NCBI GenBank assembly: GCA_022425325.1
Contig: JAKMFW010000015.1
Span: 79,937-143,936 of the forward strand
Length of the DNA: 64,000 nucleotides
Direction of reading: 5' to 3'
From: Acidimicrobiales bacterium
GTDB taxonomy: Bacteria > Actinomycetota > Acidimicrobiia > Acidimicrobiales > Aldehydirespiratoraceae
In this document: piece by piece, positions 1-9,578 of the stretch
Layout of the letters: every line of letters starts with the position of its first letter
How positions within the stretch are numbered: the stretch's first letter is position 1
Notes under the pieces: model-generated
What the model was told of the DNA's origin: nothing
Database searches by the model: none
Seen by the model: the letters and a program-made list of their open reading frames with translations, nothing else
Position numbers and translations under genes: made by a program

Positions 1-2342
1 AGCGCATCGATCTCGGCATCACCGAGTCCGAGTTCGGCGCACACGTCACGGGTGTGGGCACCGAGTCCCGGTGCGGGCCGGATATCCGCAACCGGCATGC
101 CGGTCGCATGGAACCCTGGCCCCTCGAAGGTCATGCCGCCGATCGGTGGTTGATCGAGTTCGACGATGAAACCGCGGGCCCGGTAGTGGGGGTCGCCGTA
201 CTGTCCGGCGGAGTTGTGCATCGGCCCCGCCGGCACCCAGCGAGCGAGACAGGCCTCGACGACCTCGGCGACGGTGTGTTGACGTGTCCAGGCCTCGACC
301 AACGCGTCGATTTCGCCCTCGCGAGCCTGCCGGCCAGTGAGCACGGCGAGTTCGTCGGTCATCGCCCAGTCGGGCGAGCCCATCACCTCAGCGAAGGCCC
401 GCCACTCGGCGTCGGTACGGGTGCAGATCGCGACCCACGAATCGTCCTCCTTGCAGGGGAAGAGTCCCCAGGGGGTGCCTCGATCGGAATGGTTTCCCCG
501 TGGCTGCACCGAGCCCGGTTCGAGGGACTCCTTCGCCAGCAGATCGGCCATCACGTTGACGACCTGCTCGACCTGACACACCTCGACATGGAACCCGGAA
601 TCGCCGTGGAGGCGACGGCCGAGTACACCGGCGAGGGCGGTGACCGCACCGGTACGTCCGGCGAAGTGGTCCGGGAAGATCGACATCGATCCGGCCGGCT
701 CAGGGGTCGCCTCGTAGTTCCACAGGTGCGTCATGCCCCCAGTGACCTGGGTGTTGGGGCCGTAGCCCGACCAGGCTGCCCACGGCCCTCGGCTGCCCAT
801 CAACTGGCTCGACATCATCACGAGGCCGTCGTTCTCCGCCGACAGGTCGCCGTAGCCGATGCCCATCTGCTCCATGATCCCGGTCGAATTGTTCTCGATG
901 GCGATGTCGCTGACGGCGGCCATGCGCTTGAGCAGGGCGCGACCCTCGGGGTGCTTGGCGTCGACGCCCAGGCTCCGCTTGCTTCGACTCGACGATGCGA
1001 ACGACGGCGACATCTCACCGCCGAGCACCGTGCGGATGAAGTCGGGATACGTCCGTGACTCGATCTTCACGACGTCGGCCCCGTACTCGGCGAGCATGCG
1101 ACCGCACTCGACCCCGACGCCGCCATGACCGAAGTCCATGACCCGGATCCCGGCGAGCGGTGCGTCGTCACCGGTGAGCGGTGCGGTGGGGGCCGGGCGT
1201 GGTTCGCCGAGCGCGGCGAACACCTCGTCGGTGTGCTCACCGAGTGCGGGGGGCGGGCCGACCGGACCGACGCGTTCGCCATCGATCTCGAAGAAACCGG
1301 ACGCCAGCATCATGGTGCCGGCGTCGGTCTCGACATGGTCGAAGCTGCCCCGGGCCTCGAAGTGCGGGTTCACCAGCACATCGTCGGGCTTGAGGATCGG
1401 CGTGCAGACGATGCCGCGGTTCTGGCATTCCCCGGCCACCTCGAGCATGGTCATCGTCGAGAACAGTTCGGTGTAGAGGGGGTTGAGCACGGCGTCGGCG
1501 ATGCCGAAACGGCCCATGAACGTCTCGTACTCGGGGTCTTGCAGATAGTCCGGCTCGCCGAGCCAGGCCCGCATCGCTTTCCAGTGGCGTTCGGCGATAA
1601 TCACGAGCCGGACGTACCCGTCCTTGCACGGCAGGATCGTATAGACGGGCCCCGGACCAATGCGGCTGTCGAGGCTCGGCATGCCTGCATCGAGCGACCG
1701 CGTCCAGTTCGACAGCGACCAGTCGGCGATCTGGGCGGCTGCCTCGTTCACCGACAAGTCGATGACCTGCCCGGCGCCGGTGGTGTGTTGTTGGACCAGC
1801 GCACACTCGATGGCGAAGACGGCGTGCATCGATGCGGTGTCGTCGGCGATGTTGCCCGGCGGCAGCAGGGGTTCGCGTTCGGGCACCCCTGCCTTGAAGG
1901 CCATGCCGGCGGTGGCGTCGATCACGGCGCACGGCACGTCTCGGCCTGCGTAGGGGCCGGTTCGCCCGTAGGCGGTGATCGAGCAGACGATCAGATGAGG
2001 ATGGCGGCGGGCGAGGTCGTCGGCATCGAGACCGCTGTCGGCCCACGAGCCGGGCTCGGCGGAGTCGATCACGACATCACTGCAGGCCAGCAATTCGTGG
2101 AGGCGTTCTCGATCCGGGTCCTTGCTGAGATCGAGTTCGACACCCTTCTTCCCGGCGTTGCGGAACGTGAAGAAGAGGGACTGGTCGCCGACGACCGGCA
2201 ACATCGATCGGGCGGGTGACCCGCCGGGGGGTTCGACTCGCAGCACCTCGGCACCGAGGTCGGCGAGGAGGCGCCCGGTGAGTTCGCCTCGCTCGAGGGT
2301 GAGGTCGACGATGCGGATTCCGTGAAGCGGGCGACGAGGCAT
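1..2342 (-). CDS. Two-domain CaiB/BaiF (family III) CoA-transferase, C-terminus runs off the window start
   Basis: Minus frame from ATG at 2342 (MPRRPLHGIRIVDLTLERGELTGRLLADLGAEVLRVEPP) stays open to the window edge; a second CaiB N-terminus (PLAGIRVMDFGHGGVGVECGRMLAEYGADVVKIESRTYPDFIR) occurs in the same frame near 1155. Confidence 0.85.
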   Translation of the reverse strand, partial: MPRRPLHGIRIVDLTLERGELTGRLLADLGAEVLRVEPPGGSPARSMLPVVGDQSLFFTFRNAGKKGVELDLSKDPDRERLHELLACSDVVIDSAEPGSWADSGLDADDLARRHPHLIVCSITAYGRTGPYAGRDVPCAVIDATAGMAFKAGVPEREPLLPPGNIADDTASMHAVFAIECALVQQHTTGAGQVIDLSVNEAAAQIADWSLSNWTRSLDAGMPSLDSRIGPGPVYTILPCKDGYVRLVIIAERHWKAMRAWLGEPDYLQDPEYETFMGRFGIADAVLNPLYTELFSTMTMLEVAGECQNRGIVCTPILKPDDVLVNPHFEARGSFDHVETDAGTMMLASGFFEIDGERVGPVGPPPALGEHTDEVFAALGEPRPAPTAPLTGDDAPLAGIRVMDFGHGGVGVECGRMLAEYGADVVKIESRTYPDFIRTVLGGEMSPSFASSSRSKRSLGVDAKHPEGRALLKRMAAVSDIAIENNSTGIMEQMGIGYGDLSAENDGLVMMSSQLMGSRGPWAAWSGYGPNTQVTGGMTHLWNYEATPEPAGSMSIFPDHFAGRTGAVTALAGVLGRRLHGDSGFHVEVCQVEQVVNVMADLLAKESLEPGSVQPRGNHSDRGTPWGLFPCKEDDSWVAICTRTDAEWRAFAEVMGSPDWAMTDELAVLTGRQAREGEIDALVEAWTRQHTVAEVVEACLARWVPAGPMHNSAGQYGDPHYRARGFIVELDQPPIGGMTFEGPGFHATGMPVADIRPAPGLGAHTRDVCAELGLGDAEIDA

Positions 2343-2442
2343 GGGCGGATCGTAGAGCGGGTACGCACCGGTCGTCAGATGAGCGGCCGCAGGTTTGTCG
2401 CCCACGATGTCGTTACCCGGCCCTACCTGGGAAGCTTGGCCG

Positions 2443-3267
2443 GTGTCCGATCCGTACCCACCGATCCCCCACGAACGGGTCCGCTTCGAGGTCATGCGCA
2501 TGTGGTGGCGCGACCTCCTGTTCATTCACTACCCCTACGCGCCCGAGGTCGTCCAAGCACTCCTTCCCGACGACCTCACGATCGACACCTGGCCTGATGC
2601 CGACGGGATCCAACGGGCGTGGGTCGCCCTCGTTCCCTTCGAGATGGTGGTCGGCACGCCCGGTGGACTGCGGCTGCCGCTCATCGGTACGTTTCCCGAA
2701 ACCAACGTGCGTACCTACGTCCGGGGGCCCGATGGCACGCCGGGAGTCTGGTTCTGTTCGCTCGAAGCAGGAGGGTTGCTCGCCTCGTTGACGGCACGCG
2801 CCGCATACGGGCTTCCCTACTTCTGGGCGGACATGTCGATCGATGCCGGGCGCCGGGCGACCGACGGCGTGTGGCGTTACGACTCCACCCGCCGGTGGCC
2901 CCGCCGCCGCACGACCGACGGAGCGCTGCCGTCCCATCACAGCGTCGTCCGTATCGGGACACCCATCGCCGATGGCGACGTCTCGGACTTCGAACGCTTC
3001 CTCACGTCACGCTGGGGGCTCTATTCCCGTTTCCCGAGCATGGACGCAGCGCGCGCGTTCTCCGTCTATGCCCCTGTCGATCACGGATGCTGGCCGCTTT
3101 TTCGCGGCGAACTTCTCGAACTTGACGACGAACTCCTCGATGCTGCCGGACTGCCCGAGCCGACCGGTGATCCGGTCGTGCACTGGACGCCGGGGACCGA
3201 AGTCCGTATCGGTCGGCCTCGGCGGGCGAGCCGTGCCGGAATCCGTCAGCCGAGCTCGGTGCCGTAG
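2443..3267 (+). CDS. DUF2071 / YqjF-like protein
   Basis: FEVMRMWWRDLLFIHYPYAPEVVQALLPDDLTIDTW...ARAAYGLPYFWADMSI typical of DUF2071; GTG start chosen close to the conserved N-terminus (ORF opens at 2395). Confidence 0.7.
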   Translation: MSDPYPPIPHERVRFEVMRMWWRDLLFIHYPYAPEVVQALLPDDLTIDTWPDADGIQRAWVALVPFEMVVGTPGGLRLPLIGTFPETNVRTYVRGPDGTPGVWFCSLEAGGLLASLTARAAYGLPYFWADMSIDAGRRATDGVWRYDSTRRWPRRRTTDGALPSHHSVVRIGTPIADGDVSDFERFLTSRWGLYSRFPSMDAARAFSVYAPVDHGCWPLFRGELLELDDELLDAAGLPEPTGDPVVHWTPGTEVRIGRPRRASRAGIRQPSSVP

Positions 3268-4439
3268 ATCCCGACGAAACTCACCATCTCCCCGGGATAC
3301 CCGCCGAGGTTGTGCACCAGGCCGAGCTTGCGACCGTGGTCGGCGATGCGCCGTTCCTCGGGCGCTTCACCGCGCAGCTGGAGCCAGATCTCGTAGAGCA
3401 TGCGCAGCCCCGATGCCCCGACCGGATGACCGAACGCCTTCAGGCCACCGTCGCTGTTGACCGGCAGGCGGCCGTCGAGACGGAACGCACCGTCGAGGAC
3501 GTCGCGCCAGGCCTGGCCGGGGTCGGAGAACCCAAGGTCCTCCATCAACACGAGTTCGGTCGGCGTGAAGCAGTCGTGGACTTCGGCAACGGCGATCTCG
3601 TCACGCGGTGACGTGACGCCGGCCTGGGCGTACGCGTCGTCGGCCGCCCACTTGCACTCGGGCAGGGTCGTGTAGTCGTAGTCGGGGTCGAGCGAACCGG
3701 CACCGGTGCCGGCCACAAACGACAGCGCCTTCACGTAGAGGGCATTCTCGGTGTACTTGTGGGCGTCCTCGGCCCGGCACATGATCACCGCTGCGGCACC
3801 ATCGGCGACGCCTGCGCAGTCGAAGACGGAAAGGCGTCCGGCGACTGCGGCCATCTGACAGATCTGCTCGGCGCTGGTCTCCCGGCGGAACTGGGCCAAC
3901 GGATTGCGGGCCCCGTTGAAGTGGTTCTTTTCGGCGATCGTGGCGACCGAGTAGCGAATCTCGTCCTCGTCGATGCCGTACTTCTCGGCGTACGCCGGAA
4001 GGATCAGGCTGAACATGCCGGCTGCCGTGAGTGTTCGCTGGGTGCCGTCGGTCGGGATCGGGAAGGCGTTGAGGCCTTGGTAGCCGCCGTCCTTGACCTT
4101 CTCCGCGCCGAGCGCCATCACGACGTCGTAGGCGCCGGACGCCACGGCGTAGGCCGCCGCACGCATCGCCTCGGAGCCGGTCGTGCAGTAGTTCTCGACA
4201 CGGGTGATCGGCTTGCCGTGAATCTTCAGCGGGCCGCCCATGGCGAGCCCCGAGGCTGCGGACTGCGAGGTGCCGAACCAGAACGCGTCGATGTCGTCCT
4301 GGTGGATGCCCGCAGAGGCATAGGTGAGCTGGGCTGCGTCGATGATCAGATCGTCGAGCGACTTGTCCCAGTGCTCGGTGAAGGGCGTGCAGCCCATGCC
4401 GATGATCGCGACCTGGTCCTTGATGCCGTGCGAACCCAT
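3246..4439 (-). CDS. Thiolase / lipid-transfer (SCP-x type) family acetyl-CoA acetyltransferase-like protein
   Basis: KDQVAIIGMGCTPFTEHWDKSLDDLIIDAAQ..., VENYCTTGSEAMRAAAYAVASG, KAFGHPVGASGLRMLYEIWLQLRG. Confidence 0.85.
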   Translation of the reverse strand: MGSHGIKDQVAIIGMGCTPFTEHWDKSLDDLIIDAAQLTYASAGIHQDDIDAFWFGTSQSAASGLAMGGPLKIHGKPITRVENYCTTGSEAMRAAAYAVASGAYDVVMALGAEKVKDGGYQGLNAFPIPTDGTQRTLTAAGMFSLILPAYAEKYGIDEDEIRYSVATIAEKNHFNGARNPLAQFRRETSAEQICQMAAVAGRLSVFDCAGVADGAAAVIMCRAEDAHKYTENALYVKALSFVAGTGAGSLDPDYDYTTLPECKWAADDAYAQAGVTSPRDEIAVAEVHDCFTPTELVLMEDLGFSDPGQAWRDVLDGAFRLDGRLPVNSDGGLKAFGHPVGASGLRMLYEIWLQLRGEAPEERRIADHGRKLGLVHNLGGYPGEMVSFVGIYGTELG

Positions 4440-5848
4440 TATCGAACTCCCCTCACCGGTGCGACCTTCCAGAAGTAGTTGTGGATCTCATCGGCTGTGA
4501 ACAGGCGGCGGAACGTCGGCAGCACCCGCATACCGACCTCGATCTCGTCGGGCCCGCAGTCGGCGAGTTCGAGCGGAGCACGACCACCACCGTCGAAGTC
4601 GACGACGGCGAACACCACCGGTGGACTCGGCGAGTAGACGAGCTTGTCGATCGTGAAGCTCACGACCGTGCCGACCGTGTCGGCCATCGGCACGGGCTCC
4701 ATGTCGTCGACGGCACCGCCCTTCTCCGAGACTCGAGCAGGCGGCAGGTGGATCATCCCGGAGCTGCGGTCGCGGCTGCCGACGAAGCCGAACTTCCAGT
4801 CGTCGCGTCGATGGGCCGCCGATGCGGACGGGCGGTTCGGGAGGGGCCGGTTGGGCGGTTCGACCGAGACCATCCCCCGCCAGGACAGGAAGGTTCCGTA
4901 CGAGACCGTGGTGCCGGAAGCGATCTGGTCGGCAGTCGACATCGCCGATGCAGCGGCGGCGATGGCGTCGGTGGCGCGCAGCACGATGACCTCGACACCG
5001 TCCGCGAGGGTCATGACGGCGATGGTCTCGCCAGGTGAGGCCTGCTCAAGGGCCGAGGTGAGGACGAGGAGCGGGTGGGCCGTGCCGGTGTTGCCGACCG
5101 AGCCCGAGAGATCATCGACCATCGCTTCGTCGCGCACGCCGAGGCGCTTCGCGTTGCGGGCCACCGCACGGCCATGCGTGCCGGTGACGATCAGCTTGTC
5201 GATGTCGTCGGCGGAGAGCGACGTAGCGGCAAGGGCCTGTTCCCAAGCCTGGCTCATGAGTGGACCGTAGGTGACCTCACCGAAGCGCTCTTCCCAGGCA
5301 CGGGAGCGGTCGCCGCCGGGAAGACGCCAGCGCTCGAGGAACTCTTCTGTTGCGATACCGGCACCGAGGTATTCGGCGATCACCGGACCATCGGTGTCGT
5401 CCCCGATGAGCACCGCTGCGGCGCCGTCGCCACCGGCGGCTTCATCGGCGGAGGTGGCCAGTCCACCGCGCTGATCGGCAGCGACGACGAGCGTCGACAC
5501 GCCTGCGGTGAGCGCCGTGCGCAGGGCTCCGGCGCCGGAACGCAGTGCGCCGCCGAAGTCGAGGGCGCCGACCTCGGGACCGAGTTGCAGTGCGGCGTGG
5601 ACTGCGGTGGCGTTGGTCTTTTCGAGGTAGGCCGGGGAGGCCGTGGCGAACCAGAGTGCCTGCGGCTCGAGGTCGGTGGCAGCCAGGGCCCGCCGAGCGG
5701 CGGCGACTCCCATCGTGGTGGTGTCTTCGTCGTAGGAGGCCACCGAACGCTGGCCGCGACCGCCGCCTTTGCCGAAGAAGGCCGCGACTTCGGTGCGGTC
5801 GAGTCGGTAGTGCGGGATGTGGGTCCCGGCGGCGATGATGCCCCGCAT
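4439..5848 (-). CDS. HMG-CoA synthase/KAS III-like protein with C-terminal DUF35-type OB fold
   Basis: N-term MRGIIAAGTHIPHYRLDRTEVAAFFGKGGGRGQRSVASYDEDTTTMGVAAARRAL; GNTGTAHPLLVLTSALEQASPGETI; C-term VSFTIDKLVYSPSPPVVFAVVDFDGGGRAPLELADC (DUF35 OB fold). Stop overlaps thiolase start (TAATG). Confidence 0.8.
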   Translation of the reverse strand: MRGIIAAGTHIPHYRLDRTEVAAFFGKGGGRGQRSVASYDEDTTTMGVAAARRALAATDLEPQALWFATASPAYLEKTNATAVHAALQLGPEVGALDFGGALRSGAGALRTALTAGVSTLVVAADQRGGLATSADEAAGGDGAAAVLIGDDTDGPVIAEYLGAGIATEEFLERWRLPGGDRSRAWEERFGEVTYGPLMSQAWEQALAATSLSADDIDKLIVTGTHGRAVARNAKRLGVRDEAMVDDLSGSVGNTGTAHPLLVLTSALEQASPGETIAVMTLADGVEVIVLRATDAIAAAASAMSTADQIASGTTVSYGTFLSWRGMVSVEPPNRPLPNRPSASAAHRRDDWKFGFVGSRDRSSGMIHLPPARVSEKGGAVDDMEPVPMADTVGTVVSFTIDKLVYSPSPPVVFAVVDFDGGGRAPLELADCGPDEIEVGMRVLPTFRRLFTADEIHNYFWKVAPVRGVR

Positions 5849-5855
5849 GACGCTC

Positions 5856-5899
5856 CTGACGCGGTCTCACCGAGCCCCGCTGGCTCGGCTTCGCGTCAG
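5856..5899 (-). promoter_or_regulatory. Long interrupted palindrome/hairpin in the 5' leader of the HMGCS-like gene
   Basis: CTGACGCG-gtctca-CCGAGCC-ccgct-GGCTCGG-ctt-CGCGTCAG; 8-bp outer and 7-bp inner stems; AGGAG-like RBS abuts the stem, TAGTCT -10-like hexamer at 5901-5906. Confidence 0.6.
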
Positions 5900-5988
5900 C
5901 AGACTACCGGCGGCCGCCACGACCTGTTTGCGTTGGTGTCGGGCCGACGCACCACCGAGGCAACTCGAGCATCGGCCAGACTGACGTC

Positions 5989-7326
5989 ATGACCGAGCCG
6001 CGTGGTGACGAAACCGTCGAATTGCTCCAGACCTTGATCCGTAACGCCTGCGTGAACGACGGGCACGTGGCGTCGGGCCAGGAGATCCGCAACGCGGATG
6101 TTCTCACCACCTATCTCGAGGGGGCCGGCGTCGAGGTGCAGCAGTACCACGCCGCCCCGGGGCGGACGTCGCTCGTCGCCCGGATCGAGGGGACCGATCC
6201 CGACGCGCCGAGTCTGTGCCTCAACGGCCACACCGATGTCGTACCGATCAGCCCCGACGGCTGGGACGAGGATCCCTTCGGCGGCGAGGTGATCAACAAC
6301 GAGGTCTGGGGCCGCGGTGCCGTCGACATGCTCAACCTCACCGCCTCGATGGCGGTCGTCACCCGGGCGATCGCCCGATCCGGCACCCGCCTCGCGGGCG
6401 ACCTCGTCTTCTTCGCCGTCGCCGATGAAGAGGCCGGCAGCGCGTACGGGGCCCGCTGGATGGGCGAGCACCATCCCGACGTCATCACGACCGATTACCT
6501 CCTCACCGAAAACGGCGGTCTCCACGTCGGGAGCGAACAGGACCCGGCCATCACCATGGTCGTGGGCGAGAAGGGCATCGCCTGGCGTCGCCTCCGGGTG
6601 CGCGGCACGCCAGGCCACGGCTCTCGCCCGTATCGCTCCGACAATGCGGTGGTGAAGGCAGCGGCGGTCGTGCAACGGATCGCCGAGTACAACCCGTCGC
6701 CCTCGTTCCACGAGTACTGGCGACCCCAGGTCGACGCCATGGGCCTCGACCCGGAACTGCGGGCGGTGCTGCTCGACGAGGGCGCCATCGACGAGGCGCT
6801 TGCGACCCTGCCGGCCTCGGCCCCGGCCGGGAACTGGCACGCCTGCACCCACACCACGTTCTCGCCGAACGTGGTCACCAGCCAGACCAAGACGAACATC
6901 ATCCCTGATGTCGTCGACATCGATGTCGACATCCGCACCCTGCCCGGGGAGACTCATGCAGACGTCGAAGAACACCTTCGCCAGGCGCTCGGCGACATCT
7001 ACGACCAGGTCAGCGTCGAGGTCATCCTCGAAGAGCCCTCAACCCAGTCCCGGATCGACACGCCGCTGTGGGACTCGATGCAGAAAGCGGTCGCCAACCC
7101 GTTCCCCACCAGCCGCATCGCCCCGACGATCAGTGTCGGCTTCACCGACGCTCGCGTTCATCGAGACCTCGGCGCCGTGGCCTACGGGGCGGGACTGCTC
7201 AGCCCCACGCTGACCCCGGCCGAGTTCGGCTCACGCTTCCACGGCCACAATGAACGCATCGATCTCGAATCGCTCGATCTGACGACGCGCTTCTACCACG
7301 ACGTCGTCCGAGACCTCCTCGGCTAG
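5989..7326 (+). CDS. M20-family metallohydrolase (ArgE/DapE-like)
   Basis: LCLNGHTDVVPISPDGWDEDPFGGEVINNEVWGRGAVDMLN and VADEEAGSAYGA motifs. Confidence 0.88.
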   Translation: MTEPRGDETVELLQTLIRNACVNDGHVASGQEIRNADVLTTYLEGAGVEVQQYHAAPGRTSLVARIEGTDPDAPSLCLNGHTDVVPISPDGWDEDPFGGEVINNEVWGRGAVDMLNLTASMAVVTRAIARSGTRLAGDLVFFAVADEEAGSAYGARWMGEHHPDVITTDYLLTENGGLHVGSEQDPAITMVVGEKGIAWRRLRVRGTPGHGSRPYRSDNAVVKAAAVVQRIAEYNPSPSFHEYWRPQVDAMGLDPELRAVLLDEGAIDEALATLPASAPAGNWHACTHTTFSPNVVTSQTKTNIIPDVVDIDVDIRTLPGETHADVEEHLRQALGDIYDQVSVEVILEEPSTQSRIDTPLWDSMQKAVANPFPTSRIAPTISVGFTDARVHRDLGAVAYGAGLLSPTLTPAEFGSRFHGHNERIDLESLDLTTRFYHDVVRDLLG

Positions 7327-8879
7327 AAGCCCGTGGCGGCGCCCGCGAGCGCCCTCGGATCCGCCGCGCCGGCCAACGAGCCGTGCTCGGTGATCTCGAT
7401 CAGATGGGCATGGCCGAACTGGGAGTGCTCGGCCGTGCCGAGTTCGTGCCCGCGGGCGGCGAGTGCATCGACGATCGCCTGAGGGACATGGTCCTCCAAC
7501 TCGACCGTGCGGCTGACGCCCGGCGCCCATGTCGAGAAGCCGGTGTCGACGGCAGGGGCGATACGCCAACGACCTCGACCGACAACCTGGCCGGCACTGC
7601 GACCGTGGCGGAGTGAGGCCGCCAACATCTGCAGGACGATCTGAGGCTGGGCGTCGCCGCCCATCGTGCCGAGCACGGTGCGCAGACGGCCGTCTGGGTG
7701 GGTGACGAGCGCCGGTGCCAGCGTGTGCGGCGGCCGCTTCCCGGGTCGGTACTCGGCGGGATGCCCGGCCTGAAGCGAGAAGCCGAGGCCTCGATCATGC
7801 AGGAAGATGCCGCTCGAACCGGCCACGAGGTGCGCGCCGAAACCACTGGCGTTGGAGTTGATGAGCGACACCCCCATGCCGTCGCCGTCGATCACGCACA
7901 GATACGTCGTGTCGCCGTCGAAGCTGGGGGTGGCGACCTCGCCGGCCCGTTCGAGATCGATCGCGGCCAGTCGATCCGCAATGCGTTCGGCATCGAGGAG
8001 ACGAACCGGGTCGGCTCCGTCGAAGAGTTCGGTCGGGCGGTCGTGCCCGGCCTGGATCGCCGCCTCGACGAGAACGTGCGCGCCGAGACCGTCGTCGTCG
8101 AACTCGATCCCGTCCGCGATCGCTGCAGACAGCAGGGTGAGGTACCCCTGACTTGTCGGTGGCACCGACCAGATCTGATGGCCAAAGGCGTCGACCTTGA
8201 TCGGCTCGACCCAGCGCGCCTGCACGGTGGCGAGGTCGGCGGGCACGAACTCGTCGGGGCCGGCTGCCAGTAGACCCTCACCGAACTCGCCCTCGTAGAA
8301 GCCGGCGCGGCCGTCACGAGCGATCGCCCGTAACGCCCGAGCCGAACCCGGCCGGGTGATGACGGCACCTGCGGGTGCTGCAGCCGGAAGATCGGCGTGC
8401 TCGACCGCAGCGACGAGGTGCAGGGTCGCGCTCAGCGTCGGGTGGACCGGGAAGCCGTTCTCGGCGAAGTGGATCGCGGTGGCGAACACGGTGTCGAGGT
8501 CGAGTCGGCCGTGACGTTCGTGGAGGGCGAGCCAGCCGTCGATCGCGCCCGGCACGGTCACCGCCCGGATGTCGTTCTTCATCGGTACGGCCGTGAGCCC
8601 CTCGGCCCGGGCGGCCTCGGGGTCGGCGCCGGACCCGGCCATGCCCGAGGCGTCCAGCGCCTCCGGCGGGCCGTCGGTGTGGTGCACGAGCGCCCAGAGA
8701 TCGCCGCCCATGCCGCACATGTTCGGGCACGTCACCGACAGCACGGCATTGGCGGCGATCGCCGCATCGACCGCCGAACCACCCGTGCGGAGCACGTCGA
8801 CGCCCGCTTCGGTCGCAAGATGGTCAATCGTGGAGACCATCGCGTTGGCGGCATGACGGGTGACGACGGGAGGCAGCAT
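7323..8879 (-). CDS. Gamma-glutamyltransferase family protein
   Basis: GGSAVDAAIAANAVLSVTCPNMCGMGGDLWALV, DTTYLCVIDGDGMGVSLINSNASGFGAHL, LGTMGGDAQPQIVLQ. Start set at internal ATG 8879, not the 9437 ORF start. Confidence 0.87.
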   Translation of the reverse strand: MLPPVVTRHAANAMVSTIDHLATEAGVDVLRTGGSAVDAAIAANAVLSVTCPNMCGMGGDLWALVHHTDGPPEALDASGMAGSGADPEAARAEGLTAVPMKNDIRAVTVPGAIDGWLALHERHGRLDLDTVFATAIHFAENGFPVHPTLSATLHLVAAVEHADLPAAAPAGAVITRPGSARALRAIARDGRAGFYEGEFGEGLLAAGPDEFVPADLATVQARWVEPIKVDAFGHQIWSVPPTSQGYLTLLSAAIADGIEFDDDGLGAHVLVEAAIQAGHDRPTELFDGADPVRLLDAERIADRLAAIDLERAGEVATPSFDGDTTYLCVIDGDGMGVSLINSNASGFGAHLVAGSSGIFLHDRGLGFSLQAGHPAEYRPGKRPPHTLAPALVTHPDGRLRTVLGTMGGDAQPQIVLQMLAASLRHGRSAGQVVGRGRWRIAPAVDTGFSTWAPGVSRTVELEDHVPQAIVDALAARGHELGTAEHSQFGHAHLIEITEHGSLAGAADPRALAGAATGF

Positions 8880-8936
8880 GCGCCGAGCATCGCGCAGGCG
8901 TGGAATCAACCGCGTGCCGAACGTGTTCTCGTCAGC

Positions 8937-9578
8937 ATGAGCGCCCTCAAGATCGAGCCGACCGCAAAGTGGATCCGAGGCATCACCGGCGACCGCACGG
9001 TCGTCGACACGAAGGCCGCTCAGCTCGTGTGGGAACACGACTACTACCCCTACTGGTACATCCCGGTCGCCGACGTCCACGACCCCGGCCTGCCCACGAC
9101 GGCACTCGACGAGTTGCCCGGCCACGTGAAGATCGAGTTCGTCGACGTCGAGCGTTGGTTCGAGGAGAACGAGGAGGTCTTCGTCCATCCTCGGGATCCG
9201 TACCGCCGAGTCGACGCCCAGCCGTCGAGCCGCCACGTCGTGGTTGAGATCGATGGTGTCGTCGTCGCCGACTCGACCAACCCGACGATCCTCTATGAGA
9301 CCGGCCTCCCTCCCCGCTACTACCTTCCGGCCGCCGACGTCCGAATGGCACACCTCACGCCGACCGAGACCAGCACCGGTTGCCCGTACAAGGGGTTCGC
9401 CCGCTACTGGACGGTGGACGTGGGGCACGGTCCTCACACCGACCTCGCCTGGGGTTACGACGAGCCGCTCCCGGAATCGGCACCGGTGAAGGGCCTGATC
9501 TGCTTCTACAACGAGCGGGTCAACCTGACGATCGACGGCGAGCGCCTCGTCGTCGCCGCTACGACCGAAGATCGTTGA
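8937..9578 (+). CDS. DUF427 domain protein (two DUF427 units)
   Basis: VVADSTNPTILYETGLPPRYYLPAADVRMAHLTPTETSTGCPYKGFARYW; first half ends in a second related unit. Confidence 0.8.
   Translation: MSALKIEPTAKWIRGITGDRTVVDTKAAQLVWEHDYYPYWYIPVADVHDPGLPTTALDELPGHVKIEFVDVERWFEENEEVFVHPRDPYRRVDAQPSSRHVVVEIDGVVVADSTNPTILYETGLPPRYYLPAADVRMAHLTPTETSTGCPYKGFARYWTVDVGHGPHTDLAWGYDEPLPESAPVKGLICFYNERVNLTIDGERLVVAATTEDR

Noticed and set aside
8880-9437. N-terminal extension of the gamma-glutamyltransferase ORF
   Set aside because: Conserved sequence begins at MLPPVVTRHAANAM (8879); the extension is antisense to the DUF427 gene.
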